NCBI GenBank assembly: GCA_030248195.1
Contig: JASAND010019749.1
Coordinates: forward strand, 1 to 64,000
Length of the DNA stretch: 64,000 nucleotides
From: Trissonchulus latispiculum
Lineage: Eukaryota > Nematoda > Enoplea > Enoplida > Ironidae
Reading direction: 5' to 3'
Below, in pieces: positions 12,319 to 25,413 of the stretch. The notes under the pieces are model-generated. The model was not told the origin of the DNA, searched no databases, and saw only the letters and a list, made by a program, of their open reading frames with translations. Numbering within the stretch: the stretch's first letter is position 1; every line of letters starts with the position of its first letter. Both the position numbers and the translations under genes were made by a program.

Positions 12319-12646
12319 CAAGAGTACATAAATAACTAAGAGTGTGACAAGCGTCACGCTCTTAGTTATTAGGCTTGGGACATGATCTGCACGATAACGG
12401 CTGACCCCCTACACAAATTAGACCCATCACTTCAAAGAAATTTGCACGCTATGCTTATGTGCTGAAGCTCGCAACAGACGCACATTGAACCAACTGAGTA
12501 GTTGTGTTTTTGAGCTTTAGAACGTAGGTATAGCGTGCAAATTTCTTTGAAGTGATGGGTCTAATTTGTGTAGGGGGTCAGCCGTTATCGTGCAGATGAT
12601 GTCCCAAGCCTAATAACTAAGAGCGTGACGCTTGTCACACTCTTTG
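12319..12646. mobile_element. Family A element, copy A2 (3' end truncated)
   Basis: Starts CAAGAGTACATAA. Matching inner blocks (CATGATCTGCACGATAACGG and its complement near 12580-12605; ATTAGACCCATCACTTCAAA and its complement) make the whole element a long hairpin around CGCAACAGACGCACATTGAACC. The right end stops at CACACTCTTTG, missing the last part of the inverted repeat. TGAACAC flanks both sides (12312-12318 and 12648-12654), so the duplication survives. Confidence 0.8.
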
Positions 12647-12664
12647 CTGAACACAAATAGATAA

Positions 12665-12846
12665 TAAGTATACTTTATAGCACACCTTAGCGTGCATTCA
12701 CTGATTTATACGCACGCCGTGTGGGAAGCTCCGAGTGTGGGGCACGAGTGCGCGAAGCGCACGAGTGCCACGCACGAGGGCTTCCCATACGACGTACGCA
12801 GTACAAATTAGTGAACAACGCTAAGGTGTGTTATAAAGTACTTATA
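12665..12846. repeat. Foldback repeat of about 182 bp
   Basis: AAGTATACTTTATAGCACACC at the left pairs with GGTGTGTTATAAAGTACTT at the right. TTAGCGTGCATTCACT pairs with AGTGAACAACGCTAA, and GTGTGGGAAGC with GCTTCCCATAC. The apex holds two direct copies of GCACGAGTGC. No target duplication is evident. It lies inside family D element D1. Confidence 0.65.
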
Positions 12847-12956
12847 CAACGATTCAACCTCGCTTTAATTGATGAAACCTTACTCATTTATGTTGCAGCT
12901 GTCAGCTAAGTTTAGACAATTTTCAATATGAAGTGGCAGCAACATTATTGCTTGCC

Positions 12957-13140
12957 ATGGCTGGGAGGCCTACTTTTTGGTGTGCAGCAGAGCTGTCTAG
13001 GTTGGAGCTCTGCTGTACACACTGCTGTAGCATGCAGGAAACTGTATGCTACAGCAATTTAGATTAGGGACCGGCTTCCCAGCGTGCAGCGTGCGTATAA
13101 CTCAGTTATACGCACGCTGCACTGTGCATTATCTGATTTA
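12957..13140. repeat. Cluster of short perfect hairpins
   Basis: Three or more stacked inverted repeats occur here: AGCAGAGCT with AGCTCTGCT (from 12985), TGTAGCATGCAG with CTGTATGCTACA (13022-13060), and a perfect 17-bp arm pair GCAGCGTGCGTATAACT at 13086-13120 around a single base. Such a dense cruciform-forming cluster may be the remains of several foldback elements. Confidence 0.6.
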
Positions 13141-13619
13141 TATGCACAGTCTTTACATAGGAAAAGTGCAAAAGAGTTGTATAATTGCTAATATTATTGT
13201 TAAGTAAGTGTTAAACGAGATTAGACGAATTTGATTTCATATTCTGAATTAAGTTTCAACATAGATATTAGCTATATATTCTTTTCTGCAACTGTTTCTT
13301 GTTTAGAATCTCTGTTGAGCTGATAAATGATTCGAAGCTCAACTATGAGTCATCAATCCTAATACCGAATGAATTGTCTGGTTTTGAAATTGCCATTATG
13401 ACACAAGCATATGTATATGCGTAAATATTGCATGAATCAGAAACTTTGATTCTTTGAAAAGAAAGAAAGATTTCACACACAAAGCATAATGGCCCTATAT
13501 TAAAGCACTGCTCACACACATTTATGTAGAAATGCATCTTTACCAAGTAAACTGCTTGTGAGGGCCCGGGCCGAGCAAACATAAGAGACCTGCTGCGCTG
13601 AGGCGCAGCAGGAAAAACG

Positions 13620-14215
13620 GAATATACACTTTACATACGCGCTTCAGTTTGAAGTATGCAGATTTGTAATTTAAGCCTCAACGAATTCATCACAGCTAAA
13701 AACCTGAAATCATATTTACATATATTATTTGCTGATGATTCTCTAAACTGCAAGAAAATACAGCAAATAACATGAGTGGCTTTTCTGGGCTTTTATGTAA
13801 TTTTGTGGATCTATAGCGTCTTTTGTGAATGCCGCCACTTCAATATTGCATGCACCGCAGGCGAAAGTTCAGTTGTTGGCTGGCACATGTATATTTTTCA
13901 AACTAACTCGTTGCAATTGATTGATTCTGTATTCATCATCCCCTTTTAACATTTTACTTTTAACATTTTACTTTGCGAATCTTTGACGTAGTAATAGGTT
14001 TTCTTTCATACATTGTTCCAGATATATATACGATTTTCCAACTGCAGAAAAAGCACATATGTTAAAATAGGTTAATCTTTTGAAGCACCTCTTTTTACAT
14101 GTCAGTTTTAGGTGTACCAGACTTCATGCCGAATGAAACTTCTCTCTCCCACCTAAAAAGATTCAATCTGTTTGGGAATTTTTAGTTGGAATATGGCACA
14201 ATTAAAGTCACTCAT
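13620..14215. other. Core of the giant inverted repeat: nothing recognised
   Basis: AT-rich DNA with no gene or element end that I can support. Confidence 0.35.
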
Positions 14216-15680
<1,465 letters not shown>

Positions 15681-16145
15681 GGACATGACTACCACGACTG
15701 TGGGAATACAACAGGTGACTTTAAGAGACACCTGTCGTGCAACCTTGAGGAGTTTTCCTCGTCCACGTTCCAGCAATGATTGTGGCTTCCCTGCGCATAG
15801 GTAATCATGTCGGTATGGGCACACACACCTTATTAAGGCCTGTAAACCAGCACAGACACTATTGTTTTACAGATTTAACGGGTCAGATTAAAACAGGGTT
15901 TTTTGGTTTTCGGATTTGCGTCAACCTTGCGTCCCGCTAAGTTTAAGTTGCGTCCGGCTAAGAAATTTTGCGTCCAGGTAGAATTTTTGTTTTATCGTGT
16001 TTTCAGTGCAAAAAATTGTTTTATTTATAAAATTTTGATGACTTCTTTAGTGTAACACTGTTTACACAATTTAGAAAGTTGATGCTGCTTAAAATGCACA
16101 ATTACAAGGGTACCTATAGAATATAGATGCGGGCAATGTATACGG
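15681..16145. other. Non-coding, nothing recognised
   Basis: CCTGCGCATAGG and flanking DNA contain no gene. A short GCGTCC-repeated motif (GCGTCCCGCTAAG, GCGTCCGGCTAAG, GCGTCCAGG) at 15929-15980 is a three-unit degenerate tandem repeat. Confidence 0.4.
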
Positions 16146-16590
16146 CGGGGGGTCTGGGGGGCAGAGCCCCCCCAGAAGTTGAAGAAATTTTTGCAATTCC
16201 AGAATAATCCATAATGGAAATGTTTAAAAAGATTTTATTTGGCACCTGTTGCATCTAACACAATACCTTCAGTAATTTTCAATATTATTGTCACATATTC
16301 CGATATTTCAATGTTATAATATAGTTAAACTAATTAAAGTATATTGAAAATTAACGAAATGTTTAGGACTAGCATTTAGAAAAATATAGTAAATATCAAA
16401 CATAGATTCAGTTTCGAAAACTGTGAGAGCTACTGATCCCTGAAAACAGCATTGGAAGCAGAGCACCGGGGTCTGGAGGGCAGAGCCCCCCCAGAAGTTG
16501 GAGATTTTTTGCAATTACGGATTAAATCCGTAATAGAAATGTTTAAAAGAATTAATTTGGTATCTGTTACATTTCATTCTTGGCGTAAAT
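16146..16590 (+). repeat. Two direct copies of a roughly 120-bp repeat
   Basis: GGTCTGG.GGGCAGAGCCCCCCCAGAAGTTG, then TTTTTGCAATT and TGGAAATGTTTAAAA, occur at about 16150-16265 and again at 16470-16585. The spacing is about 320 bp. The GGGGGCAGAGCCCCC core is itself a hairpin. Not coding. Confidence 0.65.
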
Positions 16591-16690
16591 TGCAACTGTA
16601 AATTTTTGTATTTTGAATAAAGTCAGCACAGTATCAGTAAACAAGAGTTGTAGCGTGGTGTAGCCTGGTGTAGCATTATTCTTCAAAAAT

Positions 16691-17334
16691 GTGTTAAAAC
16701 CTCAAATGTTCACGATTATGCACATTGGGGAATTACCTATGGTGGGGTATTTTCGGGGTCCAAAAAAAAAATGGAACAGGGGGCAAAAAAATAAAAAAAA
16801 AAATTGGAGAGGTGGCCCTGGGTCGAAAGGGGGAAGGAAAAGCCAGGGGGCCGGGGGGCGGAGCAGAAATTTTTGAAAAAAAAGGAAAAATTGTGGAAAT
16901 TTTATTTTTTTTTTTGGTCGATTAACTTTTGGGGAACCCCCCCGGGGGGAGTTGGCGGGAAATAATTGCGTGTTAGGGGGGGGGGGGGGGAGCGGCATAT
17001 TCAAGCTGGGTGGGGGGGTATTAAAAGTTTTCTGCTTGAAATTTTGAAAGCCGAGTCCCCCTTTTTATTATACGTTTTATAAAATTTTGTTGAAAAGCTG
17101 AATTTTTTTGTATTTGAAAGTTTTAGTAAAAATGTTGTTTTTTTATTTTAATGTTATTTTTGTGTTTTTGTGGAGAACATTTTTTTTGGAAGAAGAAATA
17201 TTTTTTTTGATTGTAATTGTTTTTATGATTGGGGGTGGGGGGGAAAATAAATGTGCTGGGGGGCGGGGCCGGGAGGATTAAAAAAAAATTTGAAATATTT
17301 TTTTTAAGTTAATGTGTTTGGGGGGTTTTTTCAT
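16691..17334. repeat. Purine/G-rich low-complexity tract
   Basis: Long A and G runs (16763-16930, 16976-16990, 17230-17270) separated by T-rich DNA. Open frames on both strands have strongly biased composition and are not credible genes. Confidence 0.6.
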
Positions 17335-20300
17335 TCGGAAAACGGTAGAAAGGAGTTTCACAAAGGCTAAAAAATGAATTTCGAGATCTAAACGGTGAAT
17401 AAAGAATCATACGAAGAAGTGAATCCATCAGTAGAAAAGAGATGACGAGTACTGGCTTAATAATGATCGATCTGATTGGAATTAATGATTAAGTTATTGA
17501 ATGTATTTTGTTACGTTTTATTCCAAATTGCCAGAGTTGCCAAGTTCAAATTACCATTATTCAATTAGGGACTAAGACTTTAGATTCAAGTATTAATTAA
17601 TTAATAGCTAAGGAAATCAAATACACCGTAGACATAAACTGATCCAGAAATTGGTATTAATCAATAATGGAAGCTTAAGCAATCATTAATCATACTAACC
17701 CCTTACTAATACTGAATCACGAATCCCAGTCGAAAGAGTAGTTACTCTTATTAAGTCCGAGATAGGACTCTTAATTCCCCTATTTCCCGGTCGGAAATGC
17801 CTAATAAACAGCTGTAGGGATGCTCTCCAATTTTTATTAGAGAGATAAAGAATCTTTTATGTCTTCAAAGTTTGGAACTTAAGTACCAATAAAGAGCGTA
17901 GTGTTGAAAGTCATTGAAAATTCAAATTGTTAGAAGATGGTTCAAATTCAAGTAATAATTAGCTAGGTACGTATTTGTATGACGTAGTATAGGTCAATTA
18001 GTGCTAATTTAGTAGTTGTTAGTTAGTTTTACTAATTTTATGTGAAAATATAACTTAGGCTCATCTGAAAGGCGAGTTTCTCCTGATTCTGAAAATCTAA
18101 TTCCCACTTTCTAACTCTCAAAATTAAGCAAGTTATAAACGAAAATGTCTTAGTGAAATTACTTCTTCTTTCGTAATCTTGCTTCTTCAAAAGGAGTGTC
18201 TTAAAGTTGGCCTCCTTAAAAACCTTTGTGTTAAGTGCTTAATTGGATCCTAATTGGCCCTTAATTGCTACATAGGTAACAGGTGTCCTAACACCCTCAT
18301 TCATGTCTCATACTACTCAGTGTCCTCAAGTGTCCTTTAGGCTGGCCAAAGGCCAGTATAGAAACTCGCCTTTCCTCAAAGTTAGTATACACTTTTACGT
18401 AGATATATTAGTTTGGAGGGGGCCTACCCTCCTCCCAAATTGTTTGATTTTGATGAAAGTAGCTAGTTATACTAAATAAAGTACGTAGATTACGAAAATG
18501 TAATTTTTATTTCACAGAAAATTACGTATCATTTTTTATGCATATTTCTTGTTACAATTGCTCCCCTAGCCTCAGTCATGTGAGGACATAGAAAGTCCAG
18601 CAATGAGGAGCAATTGTCGCTAAGGCCAGCAAACAGCGTCCCTTGTTTACTGGCAAAAGCTGGCCTCAAAACTCAGAGTAGGGGTCCAGTAAACAAGGAC
18701 CTGTTAAAATAAGGAAAATATAAAACAGACATTCAAATTGGGTAAAACATCCCGACTTAATATTAATTTTTCTAAATATAGCATAAAATATGGTGAATTT
18801 TAAGTCCAATTTCGAGAAAATTGGGTAAGGTTGAAATTTTAAGCTGAATCTGGCCCCTTTGGTTACGTTTACGTGTTAACCAAAATTTCACAAAATTTCG
18901 CCAGATTTCAGCACCCAAAATTTATCAAAAAAGGGTCAGTTGTAGGGGTAATAATTTTAAAATCCCATTAATTTCAGGCTCAGCGGACTGGCCCGCTGGC
19001 AAGCCCTTAGTCTGCCAATGCTGAAGATGGCGAGCTTCTAGAAAGTTCTAGAACTTTCTAGAAGCTTTGTCCTAAAAACAAAGAAGGAACCGCACTAATG
19101 ACCTGTCACCGAGCTGTCAGAGAGCTGTCAGCTCGGTCTAAAATTTTTCCCAAATTTCAGTGTTCGCTTGAGCAGCAACCTCAGGAGGTTGCTTTTCCCC
19201 CCTCCTCTCGGTGTGTCTCCGCTGTGTGCCAGAGTTTTGGCACGGAGAACAAACACACCCTCCCAGGTTAGGCTAAAAATCTAGGGACTTCTCTAGCCTT
19301 CGGGCTAGAGAAGAAAGACTGAGATCAACCAGCGAACACACACAAATTGAGGGCCAAATGGGTTTTGTATGCCCGGCCAGGACGAGAAACGAGAACAAAA
19401 ATCTAGGAATGAAAGGCCACTTTTTGGCCATATATTTTTTATTATTGTGAGGCCTTCGGGCCAATTTTTATATGTATTTTTGGGGCCGTTTGGCCAAATT
19501 TTTTCTACAATTATATGGGCCTTCGGGCCAAGCTTTTATGTATCTTTTTTGAGCCTACGGGCAAAACTTTTTCCCTTTTTGACGCAAGGCTTTCTGACCA
19601 ATTTTTAGTTGTCTAGCATGAGTGGGCCCAAGGCCAATTTTAGTTTATTCTTATATTTTATTTTTATGATTTCATACTGCGGGGCAGCTCATGTAAACTC
19701 CTCTTGTTCGATGGAGGTCTTGAGTTTTGTCCCTTATTTATTATTTCATGTTTTAATTTTATGATTTTCCGTCAGAAGGCAACTCATGTAAACTCCTCCT
19801 GTACGATGGGGGTCTTGAGATGTGCCTAGTTACTTTTATTTTTATGTTATCCTTTTCATTTAAACCTTGGGTCAAGCCACGATCCGTGAATTGTAGTCTA
19901 TTTTTTATTAGGGCCTCAGAGGCCACAAAAGAATAATATGTTTTGCAGTTTTTGGGAAGAAATGAGTGGGACCCCACCTTCTTAAGATGAGTTAGCGGGT
20001 CTCCAAAAGTACGACCCTTAAAAGGAATATGAGCTAGTTCTAAGGTTTATTCCCCACAGCCGGCAACTAGGAGTTGCCGGCCATATTGTTAATCCAGGCG
20101 CAGTTAATCCCGAAATGTTACTGTTCTGTATTATGCCTTTTATTTCAGCTTTAGGTCGGTTACAAAATCATAGGTCTTCAAAAGTCTAGGATGTTTGACT
20201 CAAACCTTAAAATCTATGAGTTGTTATATTTAATTAATTATTGAGAAGTTTTAAAAGGGAATGACCGGCTTCCCTGCCCATTCTTTTATATATTAATATT

Positions 20301-21291
20301 AATAATGTGTTCTAGTAGTTTTTGTAGTAATGATTGCTTGGCAATCATTACTCACATGGCTTTCATAAAATTCTCAAAATACTTTTCCAAAATACTACAA
20401 ACTTCTCAAACTTCTGCGCTAAAAGTCGAGTTTTAAAACATTAAAACTCGCACCAAAGTTTTCACAAAGTTCTGAAAATTAGTAGTTAATATTATTAGGT
20501 TACATTTAAAATAGTAATCAAGGAATTAATAACACTAATTGTAGCTAGTATTAGGATTTGTTGTATTTGTAGTTGTAATCCTGTTAGTAACTAGAAAAAA
20601 TAGTTAACTAACATTTAGCTAAGAAATTGTATGATTGCATGTGTATGAGTGTATGAATGATTTTTGTGTGAACTTATGCAATTGTATGTGTGTCGTGACT
20701 CGCGGAAACTCCTTCTGTTTAACGAAGGTTGCGAGCACTGTCGAGTAATCGAAAACTCAGATATTAAGCAGGATAAAGGTATGTGTATAGTTGTGTGATC
20801 AAGTACGCTTGGGAATTGATATGAGTCTTTCTAGTCTAAATGACGTATGAGTGCAGTATAAATGCTTAATAATTAATAGTGTAAAAGTTTGTGTAAGTGC
20901 TGTCAAAAGATTGTCTAGCTAGTAAATGAGAGTACGTAGTTAAGTATTAAGTTGTTTTAGGTATGTGCGAATACCATAGGTCGCATAATAAATTAGAATT
21001 ACCAAGAACGTGATCGTCTAAGTACATAATGACTGATTGTTCACGCGGTATGTGTTAAGCATCAAAATTAGATCAAGATTTAGTTAGTAAGCTGGAAAAA
21101 TAACGCAAGGCAATGTAGTTTATGACAACCAAGTTTGTATGCATGTTTGAAAGTTTGCGAATGTAGGATTACGTAGGTTGTTTAGGTTCTGGTTTATAAT
21201 AGGAAATATGCAAATGAGGCATATGGTATAGACCTAGAGTCACCAGGGACTCCGTATTAGGTTATTCCTGTTTGCCATAATGGGATATCCT

Positions 21292-21338
21292 CGATTCGTC
21301 CGCGTAAGTCACTCTTTGTTAAGGGTGCGGACGAATCG
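21292..21338. other. Conserved 11-bp-stem hairpin in the right arm
   Basis: CGATTCGTCCG pairs perfectly with CGGACGAATCG. Compared with the left-arm hairpin at 6614-6660, the second stem pair is A-T instead of G-C with both sides changed, so pairing is retained. The loop again contains ACTCTT-like and AAGGGT-like halves. Confidence 0.6.
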
Positions 21339-22998
21339 CAAGAAGGAATCCCTAAAAGGATCAAGTTGTGTTAAATTTATGAATTTCCCATGAAAGAATT
21401 GTAGTTCTCCCGATTTCCATGTTAAAATCACAATCACAATACGTAAGATTAGCATTAATATCGTAATCTTGGGTACTATGTGTTGCCTTCCTGTTTCTGA
21501 AACAAACAAAGGTCATTATTGTCATTGTTGGTCTATTTAGCAAAGTCCAGTTCATACTTAGCTTGTAATAATGACTGCAGCAATAATTAGGTGCTGTTTC
21601 ACATTTGCACCATATTTAAAGACGAATTTAACTAGTTCAAGTTAAATAATGATCGGTACGGTTGGAAAATCGACGGTACAAGTTTTCACATCCAGTATTA
21701 ATCCAAGCTACTTCGATTATTTACAAATGGCAATAATGAACACCAGGAAATCAGGAATCTTGTCTAATATTGTGTTGTGATTGGTTGTACATTTGAAATA
21801 GGGAAAACAATCAATAATTTACGTAAGAAATATGGATAGGGCAAAACGAACCATCTTCTAACTAATCCAACCCTTTTTATCCTTTCGCTGCTTTGATCTC
21901 AAGTGTGTAATGCTTCAATTACAGGGAGTTGTTACTACCCTGAACTCTGGGGCCGGAAAAGGGCCCCAAATGCTTTGATGTTGCTATAAAATTTAAGTAA
22001 TTATGTTACACAAGCACAAGAACAGCCATAAATTGTCTAGTGGTGTCAAGCCATTATCGGCCACGGATTTACGTTCATCTTGGTGTTCCAACCTGGAACA
22101 GTACTAAAACGGACTGTATGAAGCAAAATTACATCTTTACCGCAATTTCCTGCATGGAATTGCAGGAAATTGCTCAAAAACAGCATTTTCATTAAAATGC
22201 TTCCATAATCTTCATTAAGTGTTAGAAGTTACTCAGTTTTATATCAAAAATGTCAGAAAGTTCGGTTACTATGGCTAATCTAAGTTTCGCAAGTTCATCT
22301 TTAATCTCAGAAAGCCAGAAAGTGAGTAATGGTTGCCGGGTTCGAATCCCGCACCATAATTGTGTAACTAATGGGTTTTAACCCATTTGATTCAGGTGCG
22401 GAAATCACATCGATCCTGCCGGAATCAAGTCCAGATAGTTGATATTCAGAGACTTTGGTACTTAATTTTGGGCATATTGTTGATATTCAGTCCGGAGAAG
22501 GACGCTTACAGTGGACAGTGAATTGGATCATATTTGGTTAGAAAAGGTACATTTAGGATCGGATAGAACTCTTGTGGAACTGTTAAGGCAGAGGCAGATT
22601 GTGAAGAGCACCGGAATTGAATACGGGATCTAAAACCAAAAGCTGATTGAGAACTTTCATCTGGTTATCGGAAAATTTGTGAAATTCAAAAAAAGGATGA
22701 TCTCTGCTTTCGCTCTCCTTGCTCTACTCGGTTGGGAATTCCCCACTGGTCTGTTCTAGAAGTCAAGTAGCGCCGGAAGATCTACAAGAAGATAATTTAC
22801 TAGTTTAAATTAAAGTATTGTTAAAGTTTATATAACCGTACCAGGCATTCCCCCAACCAGACCGTCCCCTGTGTTAGACCCCTCAGGTTATCCGAATAGC
22901 ATCCGGGAACAGTGCGCTGTGTGCTCCGCTATAGGAGATTGGAACAGCATTCTTGGGCTCACCCAAGGACCGGAATTTGTGTGTGTCTCAAATTAATT

Positions 22999-23006
22999 AT
23001 CATTAA

Positions 23007-23064
<58 letters not shown>
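22999..23064. repeat. (TTA)n microsatellite
   Basis: About 20 trinucleotide units. A short (GAA)n tract follows at 23193-23211. Both have shorter counterparts in the left arm (4745-4770 and 4599-4621). Confidence 0.95.
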
Positions 23065-23755
23065 CATTCATAGTGTTGTCCTTGTTTTAAAGGACTGATA
23101 AAGAGATAGACTACACGAACACAAGCATATAGGGAAGGCACAGAGTTTAGCAGTAGCGTATAACAGTTGAGATTAGAAGTCTAATAGTACAGAAGAAGAA
23201 GAAGAAGAAGTAATAGCAAAGAGTCGAAGTCTAAAGTCTTGTCCCTCAACCAAAATAATCACTAACGGTTTGAAGTTTAACTGGCAACTCTGGCAACCCT
23301 GTAATTCTGTAATTTGTGCGTCTAAATCTATAATCTTTGTAGTAACCTATAGTATCATTGTCAGTATCTTTATTGTTGATCGTATTACCCCATTTGTCTA
23401 CACATTGTATCTGTCGAGAATTATATTGCTAATTCTTAATAAATTTAAGTGTGCCTCAGCAAGCGTTTGACCTAGGGTGCACACATACACTGGGCAAAGC
23501 CATTGGATCAGGAGCAACTTTCCCCCTATACAAGTAAGTGAAGGATCTCGAGTTTGAGATCCCAATCCCTGATCATCAAAGGAAGCCGAGACGAATTATC
23601 CAGTTGCATATCTTGATCAGTCTATCAAGATACGTATCAGAACTCACTGTTGTGAACTGATATTAATCAAGCTTCAAGAAAGACAGGCATCGACCCCGCT
23701 TGTCTCCACCTCTCCATCCCTACCCATCAAACGAACTCACAACCAGGACCCCATC

Positions 23756-24479
23756 CGGGTTGGCTACAAGGATACCCATTTTTGGACAAACCACCTTTTG
23801 GGCATCCTGTGTCTAAGTTTGCTAATCCTAGCAGACGCGCTGACCCTCCGTGTAAAGAATTAAGTTGCTATAGAGCCCTAACCGACTAGGCTGAACCAGG
23901 ACGAAAGAGGAAGCGATTCTTTAATTCAGATCAAAGCAACTTCATTACCCGCGCGGGTAGTTGCGGGTATCTCTTGTTGGTACATTCACTTCTGAAAAGT
24001 GTTCTTAAAGAATAGGCTTCATGTTGGTTATTTCAAAAATCGTTATTTTCGGCTGGGCGCCCGTCTCCACGATTTCTAATTTCAGCGCATATTTATTTAA
24101 TTGTTTAATCTTTGTTTAATCTTGTTCCATTAGTCTATAGCAACTTAATAATCTCAGCGTACAGACTGCTACGCCTGCCGCTGTTGCAAAGCTTAATACC
24201 GGAAATTTGATTATAAGCATGCGTTCCTTTAGTGGCGTTTAGTGGTACAAAAGGTTACTCTGCAACCTTTTAAAAACTTGTGCGAAACTGGGATGGGAAT
24301 GCTTGCTCAAGAATTTTTTCTAACTAATATTATTCTAGAAAAATTCTGAAGCCTGATGACTAAACTACAATATTCCGTAGGTTGTAATAGCCCCTGGTCA
24401 GTACCTAATTGTAGTGATTCCGAAAACATCAGAAAAGCTCAACAGTTAAAATCCCCTTTTCTAATTAAATTTTTGCAGG
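23756..24479. other. Non-coding, nothing recognised
   Basis: Contains the short direct repeat GTGGCGTTTAGTGG near 24232 and TTTAATCTTTGTTTAATCTTG near 24105. No gene is supported. Confidence 0.35.
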
Positions 24480-24891
24480 TTTTGCACGTATATATAGGTT
24501 CACAGGTGAATAAGGAAGAAATACTCTGCCTCTCGGTGAATTCCTCCAGAAGGGGTAAAAATTGCTCTCACAATCGGTAAGAAATTCGCTACAAGGGGTA
24601 AAAAACTGGTCAAAACACTAAGTTTCCAGACTCAAATTTCCGAAACTTTTCCGGTTTCGCCGGATTGTTTTACTAGAACGTCGCTGTGCTTCGCTAAAAA
24701 TCGTCAAAAAAGAATGTTGGTTTTGCAAAAAATTGCTGTTTGCAATTTAAAATTTGCAAAAATGGGTAAAATTAAGGTAAATTTAGCTTAAGAAACTACG
24801 TTTTGGCAAAAATTGCTTCCACAAGTACACAAATTGGCGACCACAAGGGGAAATTAAGTTTTACTTTGACCTCCCGTTCTGGTATGTTTAC
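24480..24891 (+). repeat. Interspersed repeat family B, copy 2
   Basis: Divergent copy: CTCGGTGAATTCCTCCAGAAGGGG, then TTCCGAAACTTTTCCGG and the terminal block GACCTCCCGTTCTGG. The family A element A3 begins 8 bases after the terminal block. Confidence 0.6.
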
Positions 24892-24898
24892 GTTATAT

Positions 24899-25306
24899 CA
24901 AGAGTACATAATAACTAAGAGTGTGACAAGCGTCACACTCTTAGTTACTATGCTCGGGACATCATCTGCACGATAACGTCCACCCCCCCCCCACAAATTA
25001 GACCCCAGTGACCCCGCCCCACAGATGAGTACCTAGTACACATTTGTGTACCATCACTCGCTTGTATCTCTATGTGTTGAAGCTCGAAAGTGGCAAGCTG
25101 CTGATAGAACGTTTTTGACTTCAACTTTCAACACAAACATACAAGCGAGTGATGGTACACAAATGTGTACTAGGTAGTAGGTACTCATTTGTGGGGGGGT
25201 CACTGGTGTCTGATTTGTGGGGGGGGGGGGTGGGCCGTTATCGTGCAGATGATGTCCCGAGCTTAGTAACTAAGAGTGTCACACTCTCAATTATTATGTA
25301 CTCTTG
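24899..25306. mobile_element. Family A element, copy A3 (408 bp)
   Basis: CAAGAGTACATAATAACTAAG at the start and the complement at the end. An exact 7-bp duplication, GTTATAT, lies at 24892-24898 and 25307-25313. Both ends carry their own hairpin (AACTAAGAGTGTGAC with GTCACACTCTTAGTT). Internal arms include opposed C and G tracts (24985-24995, 25192-25230), ACATTTGTGTACCATCACTCG and its complement, and ACGATAACG at both sides. Confidence 0.9.
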
Positions 25307-25389
25307 GTTATATTAATCTTACCGCCGCTTCCGATAATAACTGTATGTGCTTTTGTGGAGCTTTTTGGATATCCTGCTGTTGAGTTTTT

Positions 25390-25413
25390 CCTGCTGCGTC
25401 ACGACGCAGCAGG
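25390..25413 (-). mobile_element. 3' end of a family D (Helentron-like) element, D5
   Basis: Reverse-oriented terminal hairpin with the stem CCTGCTGCGT and loop CACG. The adjacent block complementary to AAAACCGATTATAGTAGA matches copy D4 at 39728-39745, so both belong to one subfamily. The 5' end of this copy was not found. Confidence 0.55.

Larger units (their letters stand above)
12226..13618 (+). mobile_element. Family D (Helentron-like) element D1, interrupted
   Basis: The 5' end reads TAAACCTGCTGCGCAGCT (12227 on). The 3' end carries a perfect hairpin (13589-13612) with the 10-bp stem CCTGCTGCGC and loop TGAG, followed by AAAAAC. The 5' end thus repeats one hairpin arm, the asymmetric-terminal arrangement known in Helitron2/Helentron non-autonomous elements (inference). 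It shares the block ACACACAAA...AAATGCATCTTT...GAGCAAA upstream of the hairpin with D2 and D3. It is split by a family A copy (12319-12646) and by foldback DNA (12665-13140). No replicase gene is present. Confidence 0.6.
17335..23755 (-). repeat. Right arm of the giant inverted repeat
   Basis: The reverse complement of this stretch aligns in order with 4076-10690. It keeps the GGGCTCACCCAAGGACCGG block, the AATGGGTTTTAACCCATTTG palindrome (22370; left copy 5419), the 11-bp-stem hairpin, the local tandem repeats and the GTCCTTGTTTACTGGACCCC block. Arm-specific differences are an expanded (TAT)n at 22999-23064 and absence of the family A element and (AC)n tract found on the left. A GGGTTCGAATCCCGC motif at 22337 resembles a tRNA T-arm, but no full cloverleaf follows and the left copy has lost it. 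No coding sequence is apparent. Confidence 0.8.

Noticed and set aside
16691..17004. Overlapping frames on both strands, glycine/lysine- or proline-rich
   Set aside because: Purine-tract artefacts. No start context or domain.
22337..22353. GGGTTCGAATCCCGC as a tRNA T-arm
   Set aside because: The T-loop is convincing, but no D-arm, anticodon arm or acceptor pairing could be built upstream, and the equivalent place in the other arm has decayed. At best a tRNA-derived relic.
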